A stretch of DNA of 64,000 nt from Pagrus major. Its lineage: Eukaryota > Chordata > Actinopteri > Spariformes > Sparidae. The DNA lies in the NCBI RefSeq assembly GCF_040436345.1, contig NC_133230.1:16254197-16318196 (forward strand), in the 5' to 3' direction. Every line of letters begins with the position of its first letter. Position 1 is the stretch's first letter. The position numbers and the translations under genes were made by a program. Below are positions 10,901-25,900 of the stretch, in pieces. Under the pieces are notes generated by a model, which saw nothing but the letters and a program-made list of their open reading frames with translations, was not told the DNA's origin and ran no database searches.

Positions 10901-13900
10901 CTTCTTGTTTCTGTAATCCCACACTCCTAATCTTAACCGGCTCACTGCATCATTCAATCACTGCATTATTTAAAGCTCGCCTGTTGACAAGATATGCAGA
11001 AAAGTATATTCTAGTGAGCATGCAGTGAATGGTTGGTCACTAGCCAAAAGTTCATGTCATCAGATTTGCAACACACAAGCTAAGATTTACAACATGAGAT
11101 CATTTCCTCTTCTCTAAATTTTAACACGCTGCACTGACACAAATAAACAAATGCTAAACTTGGACTGATGCGTCAGCGTTCAAGGACTTTATCTGCAATT
11201 TGTGAGTGACAGTACTTTGGTTATTACTTTTGGTAGCGTCTTTTCCAGTGGTTCATCAATGGAGATATTCTTTTAAAGGGGCAGTTTGTAAGAGATGGCT
11301 CTAATATTTAACATTCAAATATTGAATTAACATTATCAATGGAATGAGAAGAAACAACAGTGGTGACCTTATGTACTGTGTTGCAGAGATATCTACTAAA
11401 GTTAGCATGCTAACCAGTTAGCCCCGGACCATCCTGTCTCATAATACCACTTTGTACCAAAAGGGGCAATAGTCCGATAGCCCCTGTAGTTACAGCTGGG
11501 AGATGTATTCAAGCGTAGAGTCTGCAATTTCCATTCCCACTGCACGCCTCTTGTGTCCCCGCATGCTGTGTCTTCTTGTCCTCTGATTCATAGTCCTGGT
11601 CAGAGCAGCTCTAAATCAACTCTGTACTGTATCCCCCCTCTCTTCAAACTGACCTCCGTCGGTCTTGAAGGTTGTGTTCAGTCCCATTTGTTGTCGAGCT
11701 GAGTTCACTCTCAGGCTGCCCTGTGATCCGAGGTCTCGTTTAAGGCAAACTTTAGGGCCTTTGGATCCACGGTTAACTGAGCCATTAGTTAATGAGCTAA
11801 TGCTAGCTTGCTACAGCCAAGGATAACGAGCAAAGAGCAGCAGTTGCCCGTTACTCTGGTCATATGCTGCCCCCACATTTTTGTAGCTACCTTCAAATTC
11901 TGGCCACATTTTACAGAGTACACCTTTTTTTTAAGAAGTAATGAAAGTGTTTGGTTTGCTTGAACAGTAGCTTGCAAGCATGTGTCTTTTATCTGTTAGC
12001 CATGGTTTAGAAAAGAAAGGTAGCACAAGTGCCTTTTATAATTACTCAAATTTGGAGTGTTTCAGAAAATGTCAGTTTATTGACATCACATGCACAAAAG
12101 CATGTTACACTCAAACGGTAGTGGGACAACATATCTTGGTTTGAAGGAGGAGATCAGCATCTCGTAGTTCAGCTCCACAATCCCTTGCCTCGATGCAGCT
12201 AAAGTGTGCTGCTCAAGGGCTTTTAAAAAGAGCACAAGGTTGAGGTTGCGTATCCGGTCTTTGCCTACACAGCAGTTATGTAATAGCTTTTTATGTTAAA
12301 GCTCTTGTTTCCTTCCATGCTTCTTATGGTGCCATCTGGTCATTTGCAGCACACTAGTAGACTCTTCTTAGCCCAACTGGGGTCCTGAAAGGGGGGACGG
12401 TGTCTGCTGCAGTAAATAATAGTCAGAAAGAGATTTGTCCTTCATTATCATTTTAAATGAAGGCAGACATTTCTTTCTAAATCATTACACAGTGTAGTTT
12501 AACCATGCAGCATACTGTCTTGATCTAATGCCACTCTCTCTCTCTTCTTAACTTCAGTCCGCGGTCAGGAGAATGGTTTGGATGGAGGCAAGGCGGGAGT
12601 AGCTGGAAGAGGTGCAGAGCGAGGCCGAAGGGGAAGAGGCAGAGGAAGAGGGACTGTGGGTGAGTGGCTATAATCCTCTTTAGTTGAACTTGTGGTTAAA
12701 GGAAATGCAACTAAGCAAAATGAGGAGAGGAAAAAGGGAGAGTTTTTTTTTTTTTTTTTTTTTATTTGTACTTAAACCGCTGCCATTCTTTCTTGTGGTA
12801 ATAATTGTCAAAGGAAGAAACCGAAGTAGGTCCTTCTCTTGTTGTCTCCTTAGGAGTATCCGGACGACGAGGAGGCAGATTTTCGGCACAGGGCATGGGG
12901 TAAGGGAACACCTGCGTTGCCTAAAACCAGAAAGCCTTTTGTTCCACTTTTACCTGTTGCCATGGTCACCAGAGAGCAGGACCCCAGTCTATTGTTTAGC
13001 CTTAATCCAAAGGAGGGAGGACATACATCAGCCAATAGCATGGAACTGCGTAGGCCGAATATTTCTCTTTAGAGAGTGCACCGTGTCTAAACACTTTTAC
13101 AGTAAAATTTTGATAGATCCATTTAACCTAAATGTCCTGCTCTCTGGTCCCTGGCTTCAGAATAATTCAGTTGTATTTTGCTTGTTTTGTGTCAGTTTGT
13201 GTCTGTACGTGCAGTTAATAATATGTCAGCTGGCGAGTTAGCATCTAACACTGGCAGCTTGAGTCGTAGGTGTCATAACAGAGGAAGTACTTCTCAACTG
13301 TGATGACATTCTTGACTCATTTCATTGCCATTTAATGGATGAAACCGGAGCAGGTCTTCAGTTGTCATAACAAATGCCCTCTCTTTTGACGATGAGCAGA
13401 AGCAGTGGGATGTGAGGTTACTCTGCAGCCCTAGATCTTTAAATCTGGTTGGGCTCTGCTGAAGTAGCACATGTGACACGATGTGGCTTTCTCTGGCTAG
13501 GTCCAGGGCTGAGCAGCTTCCTCTCAAGAGATGCCTGAATGTAATTTCCCCTCTTACCAAAACAAAGTATTAAATGTGTACTTCAAAGCTATTCTGGCAG
13601 TGCCATAAATATATATATTTGAGGCAGAGAGGCGCAGAAGAATGAAACTAAAAGTGTTATGGTGGAAGTCTCAGGTGCTTGCTCAAGTGTTTGTGCAACA
13701 AACAAGTATAAGGTTAGAAAACCTCATGTGTCTTAATGGTCTGTGTTTCTCTGAGGCTGTGAACATGTCCAGCAATTTAAAAGCATATTTGAAGAGTATG
13801 CAGTCAGATATTGTATTTCTCACATGGTTTTAGTACAAGCTTGTTTTTGGTAAGCAAAGTGCTGGAACTTCCCACCTGCAGTTGCACACAGTGCTAGCTA

Positions 13901-16900
13901 AGGAGTTTTCACATTTCCTAACCCCCCCGCCTCACTCCTCACAACAATTCTGTGATTGCTTTTGCTTCTTGCCGCTAACAGATAGTTTACCAGCTTGGCT
14001 TCAGTGTCAGTCAGATGTAGTGACTCAAATGAAACACGTGTGTCTTTAAAGGAAGCCGTCTTAAAACAGATAAGGTCTTTGATCAGTTTATTACCATGTG
14101 ATGAGATGAGTTTGGGCAGGTTGACGTCTGTGTGTGTGTGTGTGTATCACTGGTATCTTGTGCTAGTACATAGAAAACATTAGCATGCTCTGCATCAAAC
14201 TAAATCAATACTATGAGCTCACAAGGGAAACATGTAGCACAGTTCATTACTGGTGAATAAGCTGATCAAAGAGATTTGTTCAAAAGATGGTGTAAAACTT
14301 GAATGATAGGAGGAATATATTGATAAATGGAATACAGTACTGTCCAAAAATGTCAGTCTGTAGCCAAATGTAGCAGAACCAGACACAGAAAACGTCATGG
14401 TGCAAGAATCTCAGACACATTCACTCACTCTTCGTTCTGTGGCCAATAGGAGGAATGAGGAGGTATTCTGTAAAACGTCTGATGAGTAATAACAGAAAGC
14501 ATTACCACTGTAGATGGTTTATTTTGACACTGGTAGCCCAAGACTCCCAAGTCTGATTTTTGGTCTATTCAGAATGGATTTAAATGGTTTCACGTGTGGA
14601 AAAATCATCGCGGGTCCAACACAGTTTCATACTGTTTTACTTTGTTTATATTTGGCGGACCCTCTGCCACCTTTCTAGATTTAAGACCTTATTTTTCTCT
14701 GAGAACAGCTTGTTTATTCAGTTATGGAAAAAAATATGTCTGTTTGTATTATTACATCATTAATATTGTAAATGTTTGAATTACTTCTCCAAAACTACAT
14801 AGTGCCTCTCTTAAAGCTGTTCCCAAGTTTGATAACACTGTTTGAGGAAGTCTTCGGTGTTCGGTAATGTTCTGAAGCAAGAGAAATGTAACTTTTTCTT
14901 TCTTGTTTTCGAGTGGTGCTTAAAACATAATTCTTTGTCTGTTTGACATCTTGAAGAACAATGGGGATGGTTTGCCATGCATTCATCATGTAGGAGCCAG
15001 TTGTATTCAGTTGTTACACCGCATTGGTTGGCTCACTGACAGTGCTGCTTCTTAGGGGCAACTGTAGGCTGGCTTTGTGTTTGAATGAAAGACAGAAGAG
15101 AGGAGACGGGAGTCCCAGTTTGTTGTATCCATACAGGCCTCTCATAGTTGGCACTGAAAATGGTTAATGGTGTAGGACACAGCTAGAGAAACTACAGTAA
15201 AAGTGTAGTTTTGTTCTGGTTGAGACTGAGGAAATTTGAAGCTGGGCAGGTTTTATTGCCAGGTATGTGTTGGTCTTTTTCAACTTCTTAAGAAAAATAA
15301 CAGTGAGATCAAATAAAGCAAGCTGACTTAGGATGGAGATTTCTTTTAATGAAGGAGATATTGAGTGCCGTCTGACGCATTCACAACAGCATCCTGTATG
15401 ACTCTTCAGATATAGCTTTGAGAAGACGCTGATGTGTGATGTAAGAGACCATTTAAATTCCTGAGATTGTTTGGGTATATAATGCATCAATGACAAGATT
15501 ACTGCATTCACTCTTGCATAACTGCTCTCATCTGGTAACAGTTTTTGTGTTTTGTGACTGCATTGTGTATACTTGTGATGATTTGGGTTTCTTGGACTGT
15601 GTATTTATTTACCCACTATGACTAAAAGCACACTGGCTTGCCTTGCATTGTTGAGTGACTGACAGGTGTAGAGTTTTACAGTGCTGGCACAGGCAGATCA
15701 AAGGCATTTTGCTTATGCTGTTGCTCTGGATTGTGGTCTGAGAAACGAAAGCTTGATCTTGTACTTTTACTTTGTTGTGCTTCTTGTAATCGTTGCCATT
15801 ATTTTTCCTCTAAAGCCAGATTGATAAGGGGCCCAGATATGATATTGCAGGAGGTGAGAGGTGAGTGCATCGCCTCTGGTGTGTCTGTTATTCTTGCTTT
15901 CTGTAGGGAGACTCCTTGGTGCCATAGAACAGGATGATTTCACACAAGACATTATCAAAATAGAAAGTATTACTCGTCATTCTATAAATGGGATGTGAAA
16001 AAGACATTGCTTGTCCCGAAATTCGATGTTAAATCAGTTCACACAAAACCATAAATGCCCTTGGATTTGCACAGGAAGGGTCTTTGTCAAATAATGAAAG
16101 CTTCTCGGCTTGACTCAAAAGAAAAGTGATGTACTTCATCATGTTGCTAGGTTGCACCAGCTGTAAATTTCCCAGCATACACGGATGTCTCAGATTAATG
16201 AAAGTAAAGGAAAGAGTTGTTGCAGAACAACAAAAACTGTATTAAATGCTTAAACCTGCTTAGTTGCATGTCATGACGGCACAAACTCTTAATGACAGTC
16301 AGTCTCTTATCATTTCCTCTTACTGCTCCAACCTCAGTCTTCTGAAGTGTTTTTATTGGATAAATTCCTAATGATGATAACAGCAGTGCTCGAGGTTTAA
16401 TGCTCTTATTAAATGAACTGGGGTCTGCTTCTGCTTAACAAAAACTCTGACCTGTAGTCAGTAAGTTTAAAATGGACCCCAGATTTTTTTGTGTGTGGGC
16501 ACCAGCTGTGGCCGGTGTCTTTGGAGGGCTGTCGGTCAGTAAATGCATTCACTTCTCTCAACTCAACCCTCTTTTATCGCTTTCCTTTTCCAGAACTTTC
16601 AACCCTGCTGACTATGCGGAGCCAGCCCAGACAGAAGAAAACTACGGAGGGGGCAGCACCTGGAACAACACAGGAAGCGCGGAGCTGGAAGAGGGAGCTA
16701 GTAAGTTAATTTATAAAGTGAGGTTGCCCTCCAATAAGAGAAGTTAATCCTATCAATGAAGCATCTGTTTACCATCCAAACAGTTTAAAAAAATCATGTA
16801 CAGCATCCCCAATAAGCTGCTGTGGTTAAGATGAAAGGAAAGCACACTTGAGTTCAAAGGAAACTCACTTTTTTGATGCTCTGCTGAGGCTCTCGTCATC

Positions 16901-19900
16901 AAGCGTGCACTTTTTTTTTTTTACAAATGCACGAATCCCAGACACATTGTCTCGGATCTTTACATCCAGCTGTTTGTGCGTTTAGGTGACTGAAGGATAG
17001 AGTTCTCTTCTCATTATGTTCAACTTTGATCTCCTCACCTCGGCCTTTCTGTCTTCAGGGTTGGAATACGCTGCAGGAGAGGGAACAAATTACCCACCGA
17101 AGTTTGACTCTGCTCCTGGTAAACCTGCCATAACTTCTCTAACTTGTTTTTTGAATCTTTTATTCTTTTTGAGGCGCTTGTCCATCACAATAGTATTAAA
17201 CTTTTTCTCTGTAACTCATAGGTGCCTGGAGGACTGCCACAGAGGAGTGGGGCACTGAGGACTGGAATGAGGATGTGAGTGACACTGGGTTTCACCTCAT
17301 GCAACTGCTGTACTCCAAATATAACATTAAGTGGAATCAGAAGTTAAAGCAGCTGACAGCTGGCTCTCCTTCTGATTACTTGTGTTCTTCCAGCTGTAGC
17401 TCTCTTTAACCTGTACTTTGTTCCTCTGCAGCTTTCAGAGACCAAGATATTCACAGCTTCCAGTGTGGCGTCGATTCCTCTGCCTCAAGAGAATGTTACC
17501 ATCACCAAAGGACAGAGGTCAGTAACGCACTTTATTAGCCTGACTAATGCTTTCCAGCTAATCGATTTTTCCAGGAATTGGTTTAGAGAAAAATTACATT
17601 TGCCTGGTTTCACTGTTTACTTGTTCAGCTGAAGCGGGGACTCTGTCATCAATCCAGTCACATAAGTGGACTTAGCCTGGCATTTGATACATATTGATTT
17701 TTGTTGTTTTGTTTGTCAACATAAAATTGATTGACAAACTGGATACCTTTTTTTTAAAATAACATTTTGTTATTTAAAAAATAGTTGATAGATTGATTAC
17801 CAATTTAAAAAAACAGCTTCTAAGAGAAACAATTAGTTGATTAATGGATCAAAAGAAAGCTAATTGGTGTTCAGCTGTTAAATAATAACTCCTTTTTGTC
17901 AAGTGTCAAGATTGGCAAATATTTATTAGCTCAAGCTTCTTAAATATGAAGATCTGCTGTGTTTCCTTGTTTTGCACTATATACTACATATATAGGAAAC
18001 TTTATCATTGGCTATGTTACATGCACGCAATATTATGTTTTTTGCCCTTATTCTGGAAAAAGACAATATTCCTACTACGCTGTTTACATGGCAAATGAAA
18101 TAAATATTCCACTAATATTCCTGTTTACATGAAGCCATGCATGCTCTAATTAACATGCCCGCACATGTCGTATATCAGGTCAAAGTATTTAAAAATGGAC
18201 TGGCTGAAGCCATTTGAGCTATATTTTTTCCACCGATGGTGGACTTGTTTGACCATGAAAACACAGACTCTGTCTTTATTCATTCAGCCACCTTCTCAAA
18301 GAGGCTGGGGTTGCAATATTTACACATATCAAAGAATCTGTCGATATCAAAGTTTTTCATCATGATTAAAAAAAAAGGTGCGTTTCTCCTTCTGACGAGA
18401 AATGTGGGCTTTTCTTCTGTGCATGCATTTCTACGCTAGCTTTGCAAACTGTTAGCTAGAGAATGCTCCTAAACAAGAATAATACCACTATATCTGACAT
18501 ATATTAATGGTGGGCAATTAATGTGCATGTAAATGAACCCATTGTTTCCAACTATTGGATGTAAAACTTTAATTTTTAAACATCGTCTTGTCATAATATT
18601 TCCATCTTGCTATAGGATTGACCTTGCAGTGCTGCTGGGGAAGACTCCCCCGTCCTCCTCCTCAGAGACAGAAAATCCCCCCATGGAGGCCACCCAGCCC
18701 CCCTCCTTGTCCCAGTCACTGGTGTTCAGCAACTCCAAGCAAGGGGTGCCCCTCTCCCAAACATCCTCCAGCACCCCTTACACCCAGCACAACATGGTGA
18801 GACTCTTGAGCATTTTGCATTATGAGCTTTTATACTCGCAGGCTCATGCCAATTCAGCACCAATATTTGCATTATGGTGATATCATTGATTCTTAATCTG
18901 CCAACATTGCAGGTGAGCATGCTGAGCAAGGGTTTCGGGGATGTGGGGGACCCTAAAGGAGGAAGCACAGGGACCACTGGATCTCAGTTCCTGGAGCAAT
19001 ATAAAACAGCCCAGGCACTGGCCCAGCTGGCAGCCCAGCACTCCCAGACTGGACCTCCCAACACAAACCCCTCATCCTGGGACACCAGTGCCACCTCACT
19101 GGGACAGTACGGTGAGATGACATCCTGCTGTAATTACTTTGAAATATATCAGGTTATCAATCGCACTGAAAAAAAAACATGTTAAGGATAATGAGTACTG
19201 GTATATTTTATAATATCCATTACTATAATGTACAATCTGAACATCTCTTTCCTAACTTAAATTTTTTCCCTTCTCCCCTCAGATATGAAGACTCAGCCGG
19301 AGTCTGCGGTCCATACGCCCTTTACGAAGCGGCAGCCCTACCAGGCCGCCACCTCAACCTCGTCCATGTTGGATGTTTTCCTGCAGGACAAAGGCCTGCC
19401 TCCTTCCTCTGTCTCCTCGTCTTCTTCCTTACCCCAACAAACAACATCCTCACCCCATGTGGTGCCTCCGCCTGCTTCCTCCCTTCCCAAAATGACAGCA
19501 GTTCCTTCACTAGGTCAGCAAGTCTCCCCAAGTTCCTCTGATGCCCAGAGTCCACTGCCTTTGCAGCAGCATAAACTCAAACAGCAGAAGAAGAGGACCT
19601 CCATTACAACAAAGGTAAATTCATTTTAAAAAGTGCTGGATGGACAACCCCTTAGTCCCTGTCCACACCTACACAGGTATTTTTTTTATAACAAAGCTTT
19701 TTCTATGCATTTTGGCCTTTTGTACACATTAACAAAACCCTAGACCAAGGAAAACACCTTGGTCCAGAGTGAAGACATCCAGAAACTAAATTTTCAGTGT
19801 TTACATCTGGATGGACAGAAATGGAGATTTTAGGAAACTGACACAGTCACCCATGCGCTCTTCTTGGGTATTTGAGTTTGTATTTTGATGGAATGGATGT

Positions 19901-22900
19901 TATATTGTCTATATTCAGACACAAACTGACATTGATAATACAGTGATTTAAAAAAAAGGGGGACTAAAATGGCTGCTGACAAAAAATAAGCTTTATCCAG
20001 GAGGATTCTGTATAGAGCAGTCACGTATCCCCTCCTCATTCATAGTTTTTTCCATAACTAAGCAACCAACCATAGAGTTTACAATCTGCTTCCTGTTTAC
20101 ACTGGCATGCCCAGCGTACATCAATGGCCATATGATATGCGTTTTCAAGTGTGTTTGTATGAATGGAGTTGATTTCTGAAATGGTGTTAAAACGACGCAA
20201 ATCATTTTTGTTTTGAAACTGTTTCCAAAGATATCCACGTACGTGTGGACCAGGCCTTAGAAAGTCTCCAAATGATTCTCAAAATGCACATTTTCGTCCA
20301 TAACACGCATTTACACACAGAATATGCTCTGGAGAACGCTTTTCTTTAACATTCATCCACTTATTCTGGCAGTTGTCGATGCTTTTTGTCTGGTGGAGCC
20401 ATTGAAGTTAACCCTCCGAGACCGACATAGTTGTATTCGACTATCATTTCATAACTTTTCAACAAAAAAACCCTTGTTCATTATAGTTCTCTTGGTGATT
20501 TGAATACATTTCCGTGAAATTCAATTTTGGCTTTTTTTTTCTTTGTCATTTATCTATTTACACATTCCTGTGATATCTGAAGCATATTCCGATGGCCCTG
20601 GTTGTCCTGAAGAAAATGATGTATATAACTTTATTGTGCATTACAGGGTTGATGTTAAACAAGCATTATTACACAAAAAAACTAGGCGAACCAAAAGCAG
20701 GAAAAAATAGCTGAGTTTACACTTTTAACTCGAGTATAACTAGAGAGATGCATAAGAAGTTTGTGTCTACAATAGTAGCACGTTACATGAATGAAATGTC
20801 TTGTGTGTATTTGGGCCAAGTCTAATATGATCCATAATCTTCCACAGATTCCTGCGATGGCGGTAGAGATGCCTGGCTCAACAGACATCTCTGGCCTCAA
20901 TCTTCAGTTTGGGGCGCTGCAGTTTGGGTCAGAACCAGTTCTACCAGAATACGAGTCTGCCCCCACCACCACAACACCAGCCAACCAGGTTCAGAACAGT
21001 CTCTACACTAGCCCCAACAGGTTTGTATATCAAAACACAGCTCAGCCAAGGTGTTCCAACATTTCTAAACACTTGTATGTTACATGCTATATATTATATA
21101 CTGTATCAATATTGTTTCTGGAGTAGCAACATTAATGTTTACAACAACAAAATCAATATTGACTCAATAATATCTCCCTGGAAACCAAGCTAAAATATGA
21201 ATAAAATAAATAATATTCCTGACTTCAAAATACTGAGTAAAGTTGAGTAAAGAAATAATGAAGAACACAGACATCAGTCAGTATCAGTCTTCCTCCCTCT
21301 GCTGAGGCGTTTCACTGCCTGTAGGTACCACTGGTAGAGTGAGGGAGGGCTGCTTTGTCTCAGCCAGAAGCTAAGTTGACAAGAATTTGCCACATTTTAC
21401 AATCCTGGCAAACTAACCTAAATAGTTGGACTACATACAGACAAGTTTAATACTGGGTTGCGGTACCCATCTTTGCAGTTTCGTTGTTTTAACTTATCTT
21501 TACAGTATTTAATGTCCTGCCATTGTCCTACATGGTGCATTTGGTGTTGTCAAGACACATCCATGTGAAAAATACATGTTCCTAGAAAGACCACGAGAAA
21601 TGCATGAAAAGTGGATGATCTTAGACTGATGAAAGCAGAGCAACTTGCTGGACAAATTTGCGTTTCACTGTTGAAAGGATTCGTGAGAAATGGCCTCAAG
21701 CCTTTAATACTCTGAAGATAAAGTTCATATTTATTTTATTTTTGGGGACGTGTTTGCAGTGAAACATTTTTTGTACAATTTTTATTCTGGCAGTTGGCAA
21801 GTCTCTAGAAGCGCTTTAAGATTTAAGTGGTGATTATCAGCTTTCAAGTCAGAGCCGCTATTTGTTCCCTAAAAACACGATCAATCTTGACTTGTCAATA
21901 CCATTAAAATCTGCAGTGAGTCAACCCCAGCTCTCTCCAACTCCAGTCAGATGGACCTGTACGACCAGAGAGCGACTCAGACACGGCGCTACCCTCCCTC
22001 AGTCTCCTCTTCCCCTCAGAAGGACATGCAGCCCAAGGTAAAGACCAAAGCTTCCGTGTTTTTCACTCAAACTGATCAAACATTTATTAGACATGTCAGT
22101 ATAGTAGTTAGAGGAGTGGCCAGTGTGGACATGCTTGTCCTAGTGAGAGGCTTTGGATTAATGTTGAAATCTACAGATAGTGACAAAACCCTAGTCGTTG
22201 TATGTTGTCCTGCTATGTGCACTGACTGTTAAACATCAGGACCCCCTGACGCATTGAATTCGACATCCTTTTTGTAGAATTCATGTTTCGGGGATCTCAA
22301 GGTTTAAAGCTCCAGTTTTATCTGGGTCAGCCCCCGTTATTTTGCTTTTTCATAACTAAACTCATTTAAAGATCATTAACCTGAACCTCATAGAGAGCGC
22401 AGATGTTCTTAATAAACTGCACACTCTGTGCCAATGGTGTTACTCTACCCCCTCATTGTTTTTTTATCGTGTGGTCATTGTAATGCACCTCTTGTTACAA
22501 ACCTGACCTGTAGTTAAAATGCTCAGCATATAAAACAAGCCTCTTACTTTCCAAGAGCCCAACACCCTTCAACTCTTATCAATGGCCTGTTTCCATAGAA
22601 ACCTCTGAGCTCAACTTCATTGTTGGTTTTTTTTACAGAATGGCTTCAGTTCAATACAAGCAACACAATCTGTGGAAGGTAAGTGTCTGTACAAAGCTCC
22701 TTTTTTCCTTAAAAGGATTGTTAAAATAGTTTGAGACATGTTATTTTCTTTGGAATTTATTCTTGAATCCTCTCATGTCTCACCCCAGCTGCAGCAGGCT
22801 CTGCAGTATCAGTCAAGCCAGCCTCTGATTCAGTCACGCAGGCATCCGTCTCCAGCATGGGCACTCTGACTGACAGCCCTGCCTCCTTGTTGACCGCATC

Positions 22901-25900
22901 CAATCAGACATCCCTTAGCGCTCTGGGGCATAGCGAGGACCTGCCTCCAAGCACCATCCCCCCTCCTCAACACAACAAGTGAGTGAGATGCACACAGATT
23001 AAGGAACACATTAAAGAGACCTCTGATCTGAGCCCGAGTATCAGTGAATGTAATGCGTTTGTTTTTTTTACAGCTCTCACCCATCACAACAGAACAGCCT
23101 TGCTGCATCTTCAGTCCGAACATCCAACTCAAGCTTGCTGGTGAGTTCTTTTACATGGTCATTTCTGTATTTATACCAGGAGCTAGCATATTGTTTTTTT
23201 TTTTTTTTTTGATGGACCGTTGAAAGCACAGATTAGATTAGTGCCGATATTGGGGAGTAAAAATAAATTCCAGTAACGATATATATATTGGCCGATATAC
23301 ACATGTTTTGCAATAATCTCTAGGTCTTGGGGTGTGGGAGCTGAACATGAGGAGGACAAACGGAGAGTGTAGATCGGTGCAAAAAGTTAACAATTTATTT
23401 ACTTTGTACAGTGAGCGAGTTATTTACAAGTGAAGCTTAACTTCAGGGTCAACCAAAGGCCAAAATAACAAACACAAACTGGACCCATCTCCTGAGTTAA
23501 AACCACGTCAACCCAAAACAGAAAACGAAAGAAACAAAAAGACATTAATATAAATGTGGGGTTTTAATGTTTCTCCCTCCATTTTTGTAAGCATTTTCAA
23601 AGCTGTATGTCCTGTGATGGCAGTTGGACACAGTAGAAGTCAATTCACGCTGATGGAAATGTAATCTCATCAATCCTAACCGCATCTTTTTCTGTTCTTC
23701 CTGCCATCTTTACAGCATCCCAGCGTAGACGGTGACTCGAGCCTGCACTCCTCCTTCCCTTCCTCCGTCTCAGCCGTTCCGTCTTCATCAGTCCCCTCCT
23801 CCTCTTCCTCAGTTGCTGCTGCGCAGGTGTCACTAGGTGCCCCTCAGGCCTCATCAGTGGGCTCTGCCACAGTTTCAGCCCCCTCTGGCCTTGGTCCCGT
23901 CAGCAGTCTGGCCATGGGCCTCAACACTGCCTCAATGGGTGCCCCAGCTGTAGCAGCCGCCACTATTTCAGTCTCAACGACAGGCTCGGCCATTCCTTCT
24001 TCAGCTACTTCCTCATCCACACGTGGCTCTGCAGCATCCTCAGGTTAGACATGAACACAGTGAAAAATAAATGTATAACAAGTTATTCTCACAGTCTTAC
24101 TACCAAGCCTTGACTGAAATTGCAAAACACAAGTTGAAATATCTTAGCTTTTCTTTTCTCTGCACTGCTTCAGCCTCGCTTTAAGCTTTGCTGCCAATCT
24201 ACATGTAGCATTACCACTGAGTTAATTGTAGCCTCGGTAATTTAGTGTCAAGGCTTCACAATTGCTGCTAAAGTGGACTGTGAGCATTATACGGTATATG
24301 CTGCAATTCTACCTCAGCTGTGCTTTGCCACTGAGTGTATAGAGCAGGTAGAATCTTCAATCAACACCACAAATAAGCTTCAATTAATGCTTTCTAAGTC
24401 TTATTTTTTCCACTGCTTTGCTCAAAGCTATAGATTTGAGCAGGCGATAAATGATCACTTGTCTAATCTCACTGTGCCTATGAGAGCTTGTTGATAATGG
24501 TGATGTATAACTGTGTAACCATTATGGTTGCTTGTGTGGTCACTTCTGAAAACTGATTTTCTGGCAAGTTTCTGCAGCATCATGTTATATTTTGCGGGGG
24601 TGGTTGTATAAATCTCTGTTACTTTGCAAGTGGTGCAACTATGGCTGAAGATTGCTTTAAAAGTATTTGCTTGTGAGTGGAAATCCAATAACAGAATGTG
24701 ACACTTTATTTTGTACAAGTACATTGTGTTGGTCTTGGTTTTGTAGCTCTTTGTCTGTTTCTCAGGATTCTCAGTTTCTTTTTAAAAAAAAGAAGAAATG
24801 GAAGCATGATGTGAAATACAAGAGGCGCTTTCCTTTTAGTTTGGCGCTCCATTGACTCATGAGCTCCAGCGCACCGCGTCAGATTCTCAGAGGTTATCTT
24901 ACATGTTCATCCTCAACTGCATTTCCCAGTCTGCACTGATCAAGTTACAGGAAGTTATGAAGTTAGCTTTCATTTGTGAGAGCTGTCCAGCAGGTCACTT
25001 GTCAGAGTTAACATTAGCTTGTCTGCGCTGGCTAGCTTGACTTTTAGCTCACCCTTCTTCTCGGAGAATCAAGAGCTCTTCCATGTGTTTAGTTACAGTA
25101 GCTCTCAATGGCATTACGTATTGAGCTCAAGGTACTAGCATCTTTAAATCCCTCGCCCTGTATCACACTGATTGGCAGCATGTCTCCTCAGACAAGCGCA
25201 TCACAAGTTCTCCCTCCAGCTAGCAGTGACGTGATCTTTAGCTGCAAGCCATTCTCAGACATGGTGGCAGGGTACTTACTGTGACACAGCATAGTGCTAG
25301 TACCACTACTACTAAACTGAAGAGTAGCATTAAACATTTTAACATACATTTGACTTTGCTGCCTTTCTGGAGGAAGTGTTCCCACACTGAGCTGCTTTTA
25401 GCACTCTTCACTTTTTACCTCTAGCAAAGCCTTTAGCAGACATGCCGTCTGGATGTGAATTAACCTATAGACCGGCATACGTAACTGGTCACGCTCCTGT
25501 TAACCAAACAACATCTAACCTCTCTGCTGGTGCGTAGTTTGTCACTTTGTGTATTGCAGTCTTGTCACTGACTGATGCAGCTCATAGTGAATGATTCATT
25601 GTGCTACCTTCTTTGTTTCTTTTAGTTAAAGTTGTGATGTGACACTGGCAAATATGGCTGCCTATATACAGTATTTTCAGTTTGTATCGTTAAACAAAGG
25701 TTAATAGATATTAATATTGATTTGTTTGCCTTTTTCGATTTTTTTATTTTTATTTTCATGGCTTTGTGTTAATAGGGAAAGCACCTCCAAATCTGCCACC
25801 TGGAGTGCCCCCTCTACTACCCAACCCATACATCATGGCTCCTGGACTACTGCACGCCTACCCTGTAAGTCAGTCTACATGTACATTAGTACATTTTATA

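Larger units (their letters stand above)
12900..16593. other. ubap2l intron 6 (3.7 kb)
   Basis: The longest ubap2l intron. It holds a TTAA MITE copy at 14615-14814 and a (GT)n tract at 14127-14146. Otherwise it is unremarkable AT-rich sequence. Open frames here are short and without recognisable domains. Confidence 0.5.

Noticed and set aside
12684-13241. 185-codon + strand frame across the ubap2l exon at 12854
   Set aside because: Reads through introns and a T tract in a frame other than the ubap2l frame; the exon is coding only in the UBA-protein frame.
21620-21720. Possible box C/D snoRNA (TGATGA ... CTGA about 85 nt apart) in a ubap2l intron
   Set aside because: The base before TGATGA is C rather than a purine, the flanking bases do not form a terminal stem, and no guide target could be named.
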